Under the pieces are notes generated by a model, which worked only from the letters and a program-made list of their open reading frames with translations, was not told where the DNA came from and did no database searches. Made by a program: the position numbers and the translations under genes. A stretch of DNA of 37,566 nucleotides from Lentisphaerota bacterium (GTDB lineage: Bacteria; Verrucomicrobiota; Kiritimatiellia; PWTM01), in contig VGWF01000034.1 in assembly GCA_016873715.1 (NCBI GenBank), positions 1-37,566 of the forward strand, written 5' to 3'. Below are positions 26,464 to 34,513 of the stretch, piece after piece. Position 1 is the stretch's first letter; each line of letters starts with the position of its first letter.

Positions 26464-27209
26464 GGAATCGCGATCACTTCGAACGCCTCGGCGAAAGGGG
26501 CGTCAAGGGCGAGGTCGCGGGCGATGGCGCGGTTGACGTCGAGGATCCGGTCGTCGAAGCCGTGGCCGCGCGTTTCCAGGTTCCGGTGGTGCTGGGAGCG
26601 ATGGAACCGCAGCATCTCCCGCTTCCACTCCGCCTCGTCGTCGCCGAACGCGGTGACCAGGTCGATCCGCATCGCGACGGTCTTCGGGTCGCGGATGAGC
26701 CAGGCGGTCATCGGGAAGCCGGCGGCGGCCATCCGCGTCACCAGCGCGTGGATCTTGCGGTGGCCGCTGTTCGTATCGTTGCCGTGCGGCAGGACGACGA
26801 CATCCGGGCGCGCGGGCAGGACGGCGGCGGAGAGCGCCCGCAGGTTGGCCTCGTGGTCGAACGGCTGACCGTCGTCCGCGGGATCCCGCTCCACGTCGAG
26901 GAAGGTCACGCGGTCGTCCGGCAGGCCGAAGAAGCGGAGGCTGTCGCGCTGTTCCTGTTCGCGGAGCCACTGCTTCACCCCGGGGGTCGGCGGCGTGCAG
27001 AACGAGTCGAGGACGCCGCTCCACGAGGGGCACACGAAGGCGTGGACGTCCGCGCCCGCGTCCCGCAGCCGCTGCATCGTCACGGCCACCGCGTCGAAGT
27101 CGTCCGGGTGCGGACCGATCATCGCGACGACCAGCCCGGGGGGAACCGTCCCGGCGTCCAGCAGCACCGGTCCGGAGCCCGGCGCGATGGTGGGAAACGG
27201 ATGGGTCAT
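26460..27209 (-). CDS. PIG-L/LmbE family deacetylase
   Basis: 249 aa. Zinc-dependent N-acetyl-sugar deacetylases of this family carry HPDD[AED]E near the N-terminus; here GPHPDDFDAV (His34, Asp36, Asp37). The second zinc-ligand region appears as GNDTNSGHRKIHALV, with a histidine pair in place of the usual HPDH. The LRFFGLPDDRVTFLDVE segment is also typical. The substrate may be a glycan, glycolipid or thiol conjugate. The start overlaps the stop of the amidotransferase gene (ATGA, 27206-27209). Cytoplasmic; no signal peptide. Confidence 0.85.
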   Translation of the reverse strand: MTHPFPTIAPGSGPVLLDAGTVPPGLVVAMIGPHPDDFDAVAVTMQRLRDAGADVHAFVCPSWSGVLDSFCTPPTPGVKQWLREQEQRDSLRFFGLPDDRVTFLDVERDPADDGQPFDHEANLRALSAAVLPARPDVVVLPHGNDTNSGHRKIHALVTRMAAAGFPMTAWLIRDPKTVAMRIDLVTAFGDDEAEWKREMLRFHRSQHHRNLETRGHGFDDRILDVNRAIARDLALDAPFAEAFEVIAIP

Positions 27210-27898
27210 GCCGAGGCCAGCCGGTCGAGGACCGTGAAGAGCCAGGCGTTCGTCCGCCGGACGCCCTCGGCGGTCGCCGCGCGGATCGACGCGGCGTCCT
27301 GCACGTACGGACCGGGCGTCATCTCCCCCGCGCAATGGGCGAGCAGCGATTCCACGCCGGCCGCGGTGGACTCGACGTGGAACTGCAGGGCCAGCGCCCG
27401 GCGGCCGGCGAGGAAGGCCTGGTTGCGGCAGCCCTCGCTCGAGGCGAGGTGGACGGCGCCGGCCGGGAGGTCGAACGTGTCGCCGTGCCACTGGAAGACG
27501 ACGGGGCGGTCGGGCAGCCCGTCGAAGAGCCCGGAGCTCCGCGCGGCCGGGGAGAGGTCGACCGGCAGCCAGCCGATCTCGCGGTGGGCATTGCGGTAGA
27601 CGCGGGCGCCGAGGACGTCCGCCATCAGTTGCGCGCCGAGGCAGACGCCGACGACCCTGCGGTCCGCCGTGATCGCGGCGCGGATCAGCGCCTTCTCGCC
27701 GCGCAGCCAGGGCCGTTCCGCGTCGTCGTTCGCGCCCATCGGCCCGCCCATCACGACCAGCGCGTCGAAGGCATCGATTCCGGGCATCGTCTCCCGCCAC
27801 GCCTCGGTGACGGCCATCGCATGACCGCGCGCCGACGCCCAGTCCGCGATCGCCGCGGGGCCCTCGAACGGAACATGCTGAAGACATCGGATCCGCAT
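27206..27898 (-). CDS. Class I glutamine amidotransferase (GATase1) domain protein
   Basis: 230 aa. Motifs: VVMGGPMGAND near 49, nucleophile Cys86 in VGVCLGAQLMA, and the His174/Glu176 dyad in LQFHVEST, completing the catalytic triad. Stand-alone proteins of this type resemble GMP-synthase-like amidotransferases or gamma-glutamyl-polyamine hydrolases; no synthase domain is attached. GGGAG precedes the ATG. It is translationally coupled to the PIG-L deacetylase, which suggests both act on one nitrogen-containing compound (inference). Confidence 0.9.
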   Translation of the reverse strand: MRIRCLQHVPFEGPAAIADWASARGHAMAVTEAWRETMPGIDAFDALVVMGGPMGANDDAERPWLRGEKALIRAAITADRRVVGVCLGAQLMADVLGARVYRNAHREIGWLPVDLSPAARSSGLFDGLPDRPVVFQWHGDTFDLPAGAVHLASSEGCRNQAFLAGRRALALQFHVESTAAGVESLLAHCAGEMTPGPYVQDAASIRAATAEGVRRTNAWLFTVLDRLASA

Positions 27899-27981
27899 GG
27901 CTCGCTCCCGGCGCGGCCCGGCCCCGGCCGGGCCGCGCGTGCGGGAAGCCTACCCGGCCGGCCGGCGAACGCCAACCCGGC

Positions 27982-30006
27982 CTAGGCCCACCGGCTGCGC
28001 AGCCGCCCGCGGATGTCCGGAGGCGGACCGGCGTGCGGCGGATCGGCGGGGGTCTCGCCGGGCGCGGGCGGCGGCGTCACGGCGTTCATGACGGCGCGGA
28101 CCCCGGGGGTGAGGAAGCGGCTGAGCGGCGCGTACGTGTGCCAGTCGCGGGGCGGGCCGCCGCGCTGGGTGTAGCGCTGGGGCCAGCAGACGTGGAGGAA
28201 GTCCTTCGCGCGGGTCATGGCGACGTAGAGCAGGCGCCGCTCCTCGTCGATCTCCTCGGGCGAGCCGCAGGACATGTCGGTCGGGATGCAGCCGTCGGCG
28301 GCGTGGAGGATGAAGACGACGTCCCACTCGCAGCCCTTCGCGGAGTGGATGGTCGAGAGGACGAGCCAGTCCTCGTCCTTCGCGGGCGGCCCGGCGAGGT
28401 CGCCGGTGGAGGCGGGCGGATCGAGGATGAGATCGGAGAGGAAGTCGCGCCGCGTGGCGTAGCCGGCGGCGATGCGTTCGAGGTTCTCGATGTCCTTGCG
28501 GCGGATCTCGCCATTGTCGTAGTGGGCTTCGCAGACGGGATCGTAGAAGCGGCGGATGCGCTCGACATGGGAGGCGGGCGCGGCGGCATCGAGCGCGGCG
28601 AGATCGGCCATCAGGGCGGCGAGGGAGGCGAGTCCCTCCCGCGCGGCGGGCGGGGCGGCGAAGGCGCGCAGCGCGCCCGCGTCGTGTCCGGCGGCGGCGA
28701 CGTGCGCGACGGCGGCGGACGCGGTCGAGGGCCCGACGCCGTCGAGGAGCTGCAGCACGCGGAACCAGGCGACCTCGTCGCGCGGGTTCTCGGCCACGCG
28801 CAGCAGGGCGACGAGGTCCTTCACGTGCGCCGCCTCGAGGAAGCGCAGCCCGCCGTACTTGCGGTAGGGCAGGTTCCGCCGCGTCAGCTCGATCTCGAGG
28901 TGGTCGGAGTGGTCCGCCGCGCGGATCAGCACCGCCATGCGGCGCAGCGGGATGCCCTCCTCGTAGTGGCGCAGGATCGTCTCGGCGACCCACCGGCTCT
29001 GGGCGGGCTCGTCGCGGCACGTGACGAGGTCCGGCCGCGCGCCGCCCGGCCGTGCGGCGCGCAGGGTCTTCGAGAAGCCCTCCGAGACGCCGGCGAGGAC
29101 GAGGTTGGCGGCGTCGAGGACCGGCTGCACGGAGCGGTAGTTGCGTTCCAGCGTGACCACGGCCGCGCCGGGGAACCGCTCGGGGAAGCGGAGCATGTTG
29201 CGGACATCGGCCCCGCGGAACCGGTAGATGCTCTGCGCGTCGTCGCCGACGACGGTCAGGTTGCGGTTCGTGCGGCGCATGCCCTCGAGGATCTGCGCCT
29301 GGACGACGTTGGTGTCCTGGTACTCGTCGACGAGCACGTGGTCGAACCGCGCGCCGAGCCGTTCGCCGAGCCCGGGATCGGCCGCCATCTCGCGCCAGTA
29401 GAGGAGCAGGTCGTCGAAGTCGAGGACGTTCCTCTCCTGCTTCCGCCCGACGTAGGCGGCGAAGAGCTTCTTGAGATCCTCCTCCCACGCGCCGCACCAG
29501 GGGAAGGTGGTCCGGAGAACGTCGGCGAGCGGGGCGTCGGTGTTGACGCAGTGGGAGTAGATCGCGAGGCAGGTCGCCTTGCGCGGAAAGCGGCGTTCGC
29601 GCGCGGAGAGGCCGAGGTCGTGGCGGATGACGTCCACGAGGTCCGCGGCATCCCCGGGGTCGATGACGGTGAAGTCCGGGTCGATGCCCGCGGCGCGGCC
29701 CTCGAGGCGGAGCAGCCGGTTGGCGATCGCGTGGAAGGTGCCGCCCCAGACGCGCCCGGTGGTTTCGGGGCCGCGCCGGATCGCGGCGCCGGCGCGCTCG
29801 AGCATCTCGGCGGCGGCGCGCCGCGTGAAGGTCAGCAGCAGGATCCGTCCGGGCTCGGTGCCGGTGGCGATCAGGCGCGCGACGCGGCCGGCGAGCGTCT
29901 TGGTCTTGCCGGTGCCGGCCCCGGCGACGATCAGGAGCGGGCCGTCGCCGTGCGACACGGCGGCGCGCTGGACCTCGTTGAATTCCTGGAGCCAGGTCAG
30001 GTCCAT
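27982..30006 (-). CDS. UvrD/PcrA/Rep-type superfamily 1 DNA helicase
   Basis: 674 aa. ATP-driven 3'-5' helicase. Motifs in order: QRAAV (Q motif), Walker A AGAGTGKTKT (Lys34), LLTFTRRAAAEM, FDDLL, DEYQDTN (Walker B), VVGDDAQSIYRFRGA, NYRS, TIHSAKGCEWDVVF, RRLLYVAMTRAKD. It ends in a short proline-rich tail, like the linker to the RNAP-binding tail of PcrA/UvrD. It is somewhat shorter than E. coli UvrD (720). ATG at 30006 is supported by the Q-motif position but has no clear Shine-Dalgarno sequence. It follows the TPR gene by 31 nt. Role: repair or replication restart in the cytoplasm. Confidence 0.95.
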   Translation of the reverse strand: MDLTWLQEFNEVQRAAVSHGDGPLLIVAGAGTGKTKTLAGRVARLIATGTEPGRILLLTFTRRAAAEMLERAGAAIRRGPETTGRVWGGTFHAIANRLLRLEGRAAGIDPDFTVIDPGDAADLVDVIRHDLGLSARERRFPRKATCLAIYSHCVNTDAPLADVLRTTFPWCGAWEEDLKKLFAAYVGRKQERNVLDFDDLLLYWREMAADPGLGERLGARFDHVLVDEYQDTNVVQAQILEGMRRTNRNLTVVGDDAQSIYRFRGADVRNMLRFPERFPGAAVVTLERNYRSVQPVLDAANLVLAGVSEGFSKTLRAARPGGARPDLVTCRDEPAQSRWVAETILRHYEEGIPLRRMAVLIRAADHSDHLEIELTRRNLPYRKYGGLRFLEAAHVKDLVALLRVAENPRDEVAWFRVLQLLDGVGPSTASAAVAHVAAAGHDAGALRAFAAPPAAREGLASLAALMADLAALDAAAPASHVERIRRFYDPVCEAHYDNGEIRRKDIENLERIAAGYATRRDFLSDLILDPPASTGDLAGPPAKDEDWLVLSTIHSAKGCEWDVVFILHAADGCIPTDMSCGSPEEIDEERRLLYVAMTRAKDFLHVCWPQRYTQRGGPPRDWHTYAPLSRFLTPGVRAVMNAVTPPPAPGETPADPPHAGPPPDIRGRLRSRWA

Positions 30007-30037
30007 GGGGCGTGCGCGATCCGGGCGGACCGCGGGG

Positions 30038-31327
30038 TCACTCCATCTCCGGCGGCACGTCCAGCCGCCGTAGGATCGCGGTCTTGTTCGGGAGCTGGTC
30101 GAGGGCGGCCTCGAAGACGGCGTCGGACTCGATCCATCGCCGGAGGTCGCGCGGCCTCCGGTTGACGAGCTCGGCGTACAATGCCTGGGCATCGGCGGTC
30201 TTGCCGGAGAGGGCGAGCGAGCTGGCGAGCAGGAAATCGATGACGGCCTCCTCCGGCGCGAGTTCCTTCGCGTGGCGGATGACCGGCAGGGCCTCGTCGA
30301 AACGGGCGCTCCGGAGAAGGACGTGGCCGAAGCTGACCCAGCCCTGGGCTAGGGCGGGATGCTCGCCCAGGATCGCGCGCCATTCCGCGATCGCCGCGGC
30401 GCGGTCGCCGCCGTTCTCGAGGGCCTCGGCGAGCGCGGTGCGGATGCCGTAGCCCGACGCGCCGAGGGCGGACGCCTCGCGCAGGCCCTTGATGCCGGCG
30501 GACCACTTCTGCGACGCCCGGGCGGACGCGGCTGACTCGAGCGCGGCGTGGATCCGGTCGAGGCCCGACGGAGCCTTGGGGCCGAGGATCTCCGCCACGA
30601 GCCGTTCGTAGCCTGACGCCCCGACGATCTTCGCGAGGTCGACGCGGTCGGCGTGGAGCCATTGCGTGGCGGCCACGATCTCGTCGAAGGGACGCTGCGT
30701 CCAGTAGGCCCGGTCGGACCGGAACCGGTCCGCCGCGAGCTGCAGACAGGCGCGGTGGAACCGGAAGGGCATGAAGTCGGGCGAGAGCGCCTCGCCGGCG
30801 GAGAGGACGCGGTCGGCCTCGTCCATCCGCGAGAGCCGGAGGAGGACCGCGACGAACGCCGCGGTGTGCTGGAGATTGGCCGGATCCTGTTCGAGGAAGC
30901 GCCGGAAGTAGTTCGCCGCGGCGTCGAGGTCGCGCATCTGCGACGCGACCATCGCCGCCAGGCTCAGCAGGCGCGGATCGTCCGGCGCGTAGGTCAGGCC
31001 GTCGCGGATCTCCAGGGAGGCTTTCAGCGCGTCCGGCTGCCGGAGGTACTCGGTGGCCCGCGCGAAGTGCTTCTGCGCCTGCTCCTGCTCGGGCGCCGAG
31101 GGCGGCGGGCTCTCCAGGGGCCGCCGGATGAGCCGCCCCGCGCGGGCATCCATGTTGACCGACAGGTCGGGCGACTCGATGCGGACGCCGGGTTGCGGGG
31201 CGAGGAGATCGACGGCCATCCCGTCGATCAGCACGACCGGGCTCGCCGCGGCCGGAGCCTGCGCCCCCGTGACGGACGGCAGCAGGAGCGCGACGGCCGC
31301 CAGTCCCCTGAACCCTGTGCGTCTCAT
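30038..31327 (-). CDS. Exported TPR-repeat protein
   Basis: 429 aa. Signal peptide MRRTGFRGLAAVALLLPSVTGAQA. A region with IDGMAVDLLAPQPGVRIESPD follows, then helical repeats with TPR spacing (for example AQKHFARATEYLRQPDA, AANYFRRFLEQDPANLQ, ADRVLSAGEALSPDF, ALPVIRHAKELAPEEA, ADAQALYAELVNRRP). No enzyme motif was seen; it is probably a periplasmic or outer-membrane-associated scaffold. The ATG overlaps the HAD gene stop (ATGA, 31324-31327). The longer in-frame N-terminus that would overlap the HAD gene is a shadow. Confidence 0.82.
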   Translation of the reverse strand: MRRTGFRGLAAVALLLPSVTGAQAPAAASPVVLIDGMAVDLLAPQPGVRIESPDLSVNMDARAGRLIRRPLESPPPSAPEQEQAQKHFARATEYLRQPDALKASLEIRDGLTYAPDDPRLLSLAAMVASQMRDLDAAANYFRRFLEQDPANLQHTAAFVAVLLRLSRMDEADRVLSAGEALSPDFMPFRFHRACLQLAADRFRSDRAYWTQRPFDEIVAATQWLHADRVDLAKIVGASGYERLVAEILGPKAPSGLDRIHAALESAASARASQKWSAGIKGLREASALGASGYGIRTALAEALENGGDRAAAIAEWRAILGEHPALAQGWVSFGHVLLRSARFDEALPVIRHAKELAPEEAVIDFLLASSLALSGKTADAQALYAELVNRRPRDLRRWIESDAVFEAALDQLPNKTAILRRLDVPPEME

Positions 31328-31983
31328 GACCGGGCCAGGGCCTCCAGCGCCGCGGCGTCGACGGTCTCCAGCGAATCGACCACGCGGTCGGCGGCCGCGA
31401 GCCGGACGCGGTCGTGGGTGGTCGTCACGGCCAGCACGCGGAGCCCGGCCCCGCGGGCCGACTCGATCCCCGCCGGCGTGTCCTCGACCGCCGCGCCGGG
31501 GCGGCCGTCGAGCCGCTCGCGGGCGAGCCGGTAGCACGCGGGGTCGGGCTTGCTGGCGTGGACGTCCTCGGCGGTGACGACCGCGTCGAAGCGGTCCGCG
31601 AGGCCCGCCGCCCGCAGGATGGGATCGATGTCGCTGTGCAGCGCGCCCGTGCAGAGCGCCAGGCGGGCCCGCGGACGGAGGCCGTCGAGGAGCCGGCGCA
31701 CGCCGGGGTACAGCGGCGGCGGCTCGGTTTCGACGAGTCCGGCGAATCCCTCCGCCTTGCGGGCGACGAGGGCGCGGATCCCGTCCGGCGCCAGATCCCG
31801 TCCGGCGCGGTGGTGGACCAGGCGGAAGACGTCACGATCGTCGTAGCCGATGTACTCGGCCTGGTAGGCCTCCCACGAGAAGCCGAGACCCAGGGGATCG
31901 AGAACGAGCTGGTACGCGCGGTGGTGAAGGCGCTCGCTGTCCGCGATCACCCCGTCGAAGTCGAAAAAGACCGCGAAATCCAT
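31324..31983 (-). CDS. HAD-superfamily phosphatase/phosphomutase (beta-PGM-like)
   Basis: 219 aa. Motif I FFDFDGVIADSE (Asp8 nucleophile, Asp10 acid/base), motif II ALCTGA, motif III Lys in HASKPDP, and motif IV AVEDTPAGIESARGAG. The helical cap lies between about 17 and 85. It resembles beta-phosphoglucomutase and small sugar-phosphate phosphatases; the two activities cannot be told apart here. GGAG precedes the ATG. It overlaps the TPR gene. Cytoplasmic. Confidence 0.92.
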   Translation of the reverse strand: MDFAVFFDFDGVIADSERLHHRAYQLVLDPLGLGFSWEAYQAEYIGYDDRDVFRLVHHRAGRDLAPDGIRALVARKAEGFAGLVETEPPPLYPGVRRLLDGLRPRARLALCTGALHSDIDPILRAAGLADRFDAVVTAEDVHASKPDPACYRLARERLDGRPGAAVEDTPAGIESARGAGLRVLAVTTTHDRVRLAAADRVVDSLETVDAAALEALARS

Positions 31984-32071
31984 GGCGCTCCGCCGGCCCG
32001 GCCCGCGCGCCGCGCCGCGGCGGGGAACGTATCACCGGAAGGGGTGGGCGGCAAGGCGGCGGGAGGCGGCG

Positions 32072-32144
32072 TGGGCGGTGCAGGGCTCGAACCTGCAACA
32101 TTCACGGTGTAAGCGTGACGCTCTAGCCATTGAGCTAACCGCCC
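32072..32144 (-). tRNA. tRNA-Val (anticodon UAC)
   Basis: On the minus strand: 7-bp acceptor stem GGGCGGT/ACCGCCC, D-loop TAGCTCAATGGCTAGAGC, anticodon stem TCACG/CGTGA around the loop CTTACAC (anticodon TAC at 32109-32111), and T-arm GCAGG-TTCGAGC-CCTGC. The discriminator is A; CCA is not encoded. 73 nt. It lies 12 bp beyond the histidine kinase stop. Confidence 0.97.
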
Positions 32145-32156
32145 GGACGGCGGCGG

Positions 32157-33779
32157 TCACTGTACCGCGGGGTCTTCCCGGGGGACAAGGAGCGAATCGG
32201 CGGCGGCGGGCAGGCGCACCGTGAACGTGCTGCCCTCCCCCTCGCGGCTCTCGACCGAAACGGCGCCGCCCTGCGACTCGACGATCGCCTTCACGATCGA
32301 CAGGCCGAGCCCCGTCCGCCCGCTGGCGCGGGACCGCGACGGGTCGGCGCGGAAAAACCGCTCGAAGACGTGCGGCAGGTCGGCCGCGCCGATCCCGATG
32401 CCCGTGTCGACCACCGTCAGCACGGCCGCCCCGCCCTCCCCCGCCGTGCGGACCGTCACCGAACCCCCGGGCCGGTTGTAGTGGATCGCGTTGGAGACCA
32501 GGTTGACCGCCACCTGCAGGAGCCGGTCCTCCGGGCCCGCGCAGCGCACGGGCGCAAGGCCGGCCTCGAGACGCACGGACGTCTCGGCCGCGAGCGGGCG
32601 GAGCAGCTCAAGGGCCTCGGCCGCGACGCGGTCGAGGGCGACCGGCCCTGCCTCCTCCTCCGGCGCGCCGGAATCCAGCCGGGCGAGCGTGAGCAGCGAG
32701 TCCGTCAGGTGCCGCAGACGCCGCGCCGCGCGCCGGCACGCCTCGAGCGCCTCGCGGTACTCGCCCGTCGTGCGCTCGCGCGAGAGGATCGTCTCCGCCT
32801 GGGACAGGATCACCGCCACCGGCGTGCGAAGCTCGTGCGACGCATCGGCCGTGAACCGCGCCTGGCGCGCGAAGGCGTCGCACAGGCGGTCGAACGTCGC
32901 GTTCAACACCTGCGCGAGCCGGCCCAGCTCGCTGTCGGTCCCCGCGATCGCGATCCGCTCCGCCAGGTCGCCGGCCGCGATCTTCTGGGCCGTCGCGCTG
33001 ATGGCGTCGATCGGACGGATCGCCCGCGCCGCCACCCACGACCCTCCGGCGAGCCCGAGCGCCATCACGCCCGCCGCCGCGACCGCCAGCCACAGGGCGA
33101 GCCGTCGCAGTTCCGCGACATCGGACGCGACGGACTTTCCCACCACGATGCCGAAGCCGCCCCGGCTGCGATGCGCGCGCTCGCGCAGATCGCCGCGGTT
33201 CCGGAAGTACTCGTTGAAGAACCCGCCCTCGGGCGCCCCGACGCCGTCCGGAGCGTTCGGCGACCGCCGGAGCAGGCCGCCGGAGGGCGCAAACACCGCG
33301 AAGTAGAATCCCGCGTCCGGACCCTCCCCGGCCCGGAAGAGCTCCTCCTGGGCCGGGAGAAGCAGGATGTCCTGGGGCCCGGCCCGCCCGGGCGCTCCCT
33401 CGGGCACGGGGACCGGCCCCCCGTCGGGCGCCGGGCCCGGCGGCCGCGGAAATCCGCCGGGGCCGCGCCCGGGCCGCACCCCGCCGCGCTCCCCGTCGGG
33501 CCTCGGCTGCCCGGGCGCCCCCTCGTCCGGGAGCCGTTCGCGCGGACCGCCCCGCGGCCCGTCGCGCACGCCGTCGCGCGGGCCCTCGCGATGGACCGGC
33601 GGGCGGATCGCCGTCGCGAGCGCCGCCACCCGCCGCAGCAGTTCCTGGTCGACGCGCCGCAGCCGGCTCTCGCGGACAAGCAGGAACGACGTGAGGCCGA
33701 ACGCGGCGAGCACGACGAACAGCAGCGCGCCGTGCCACAGTTGCAGGCGCCACCGGATCGATCGGGGCAGGATTCTCAT
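32157..33779 (-). CDS. Membrane sensor histidine kinase with GPR-rich sensor insert
   Basis: 540 aa. TM1 is at about 14-36 and TM2 at about 232-252. Between them the periplasmic domain has an extraordinary low-complexity stretch (about 60-135) of Gly/Pro/Arg. HAMP follows (AIRPIDAISATAQKIAAGDL), then HisKA with DASHELRTP (phospho-His315), then HATPase_c with NLVSNAIHYN (N box), VDTGIGI (G1), FERFFR (F box) and GLGLSIV (G2). All kinase motifs are intact. The ATG overlaps the response-regulator stop (ATGA, 33776-33779), identifying that regulator as its partner. The signal is unknown. Confidence 0.96.
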   Translation of the reverse strand: MRILPRSIRWRLQLWHGALLFVVLAAFGLTSFLLVRESRLRRVDQELLRRVAALATAIRPPVHREGPRDGVRDGPRGGPRERLPDEGAPGQPRPDGERGGVRPGRGPGGFPRPPGPAPDGGPVPVPEGAPGRAGPQDILLLPAQEELFRAGEGPDAGFYFAVFAPSGGLLRRSPNAPDGVGAPEGGFFNEYFRNRGDLRERAHRSRGGFGIVVGKSVASDVAELRRLALWLAVAAAGVMALGLAGGSWVAARAIRPIDAISATAQKIAAGDLAERIAIAGTDSELGRLAQVLNATFDRLCDAFARQARFTADASHELRTPVAVILSQAETILSRERTTGEYREALEACRRAARRLRHLTDSLLTLARLDSGAPEEEAGPVALDRVAAEALELLRPLAAETSVRLEAGLAPVRCAGPEDRLLQVAVNLVSNAIHYNRPGGSVTVRTAGEGGAAVLTVVDTGIGIGAADLPHVFERFFRADPSRSRASGRTGLGLSIVKAIVESQGGAVSVESREGEGSTFTVRLPAAADSLLVPREDPAVQ

Positions 33780-34426
33780 TCGATGCAGTACCCGTGGCCG
33801 CGCCGCGTCGCGATGAAGTCGTGGCCGAGCTTCTTCCGGATGTTCGAGACGTGGACGTCGAGCAGGTTCGACATCGTGTCGTCATCCTCGCCGAAGAGGT
33901 GGTCGTAGAGCTCGGTGCGGCTGATCACCTGCCCGCGGTGCAGCGCCAGGTACTCGACCAGCGCGTACTCGCGCGGCGTCAGCGGAACGGTCTCGCCGGC
34001 CCGGGCGACCGTCCGGCCGCCGAGGTCGATCTCCGCCCCGCGCAGTTCGATCCGCGGCAGCGGCTTGCCCGCCCCGCGGCGGATCAGGGCGCGCACGCGC
34101 GCGAGCATCTCCGCGAGGTCGAAGGGCTTCGTCAGGTAGTCGTCGGCGCCGCCGTCGAGCCCGCGGACGCGGTCGCGGATCGCGTCCCGCGCCGTCAGCA
34201 CGAGCACCGGCGTCTTCCGCGTCTGCCGCAGGCGCCGCAGGATCTCCCAGCCGTCCATGCCCGGAAGCATGATGTCCAGCAGGATCGCGTCGTACGCCCA
34301 GCTCTCGGCCTTGAACAGGCCGTCGACGCCTTCGACCGCCGTGTCGACCGCGTAGTCCTCGTCCCGCAGCGCCCGCACGATGCCGGCCAGAAGGTCCGGT
34401 TCGTCCTCGATCACCAGGATTCTCAT
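33776..34426 (-). CDS. OmpR/PhoB-type response regulator
   Basis: 216 aa. Receiver: acidic pair E7/D8 in VIEDEP, phospho-acceptor Asp51 in ILLDIMLPGMDGW, T78, and Lys100 in DDYLTKPFD. The winged-helix DNA-binding domain follows with LTPREYALVEYLALHRGQVIS and SNIRKKLGHDFIATRRGHGY. ATG at 34426 is preceded by GGAGG; an in-frame ATG five codons earlier is less well placed. It is a transcription factor controlled by the overlapping kinase. Its targets are unknown. Confidence 0.97.
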   Translation of the reverse strand: MRILVIEDEPDLLAGIVRALRDEDYAVDTAVEGVDGLFKAESWAYDAILLDIMLPGMDGWEILRRLRQTRKTPVLVLTARDAIRDRVRGLDGGADDYLTKPFDLAEMLARVRALIRRGAGKPLPRIELRGAEIDLGGRTVARAGETVPLTPREYALVEYLALHRGQVISRTELYDHLFGEDDDTMSNLLDVHVSNIRKKLGHDFIATRRGHGYCIE

Positions 34427-34513
34427 CGCCGCCTCCGGCACGGCCCATCATGCCACGGGATCCGCGCCACGGCACGCATTCTGACCGGGCCGACCTGAAG
34501 GCAACATGAAGGC

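Noticed and set aside
32085-33908. Long plus-strand frames opposite the histidine kinase and regulator
   Set aside because: They are antisense shadows caused by high third-position GC. The minus-strand frames carry all conserved motifs.
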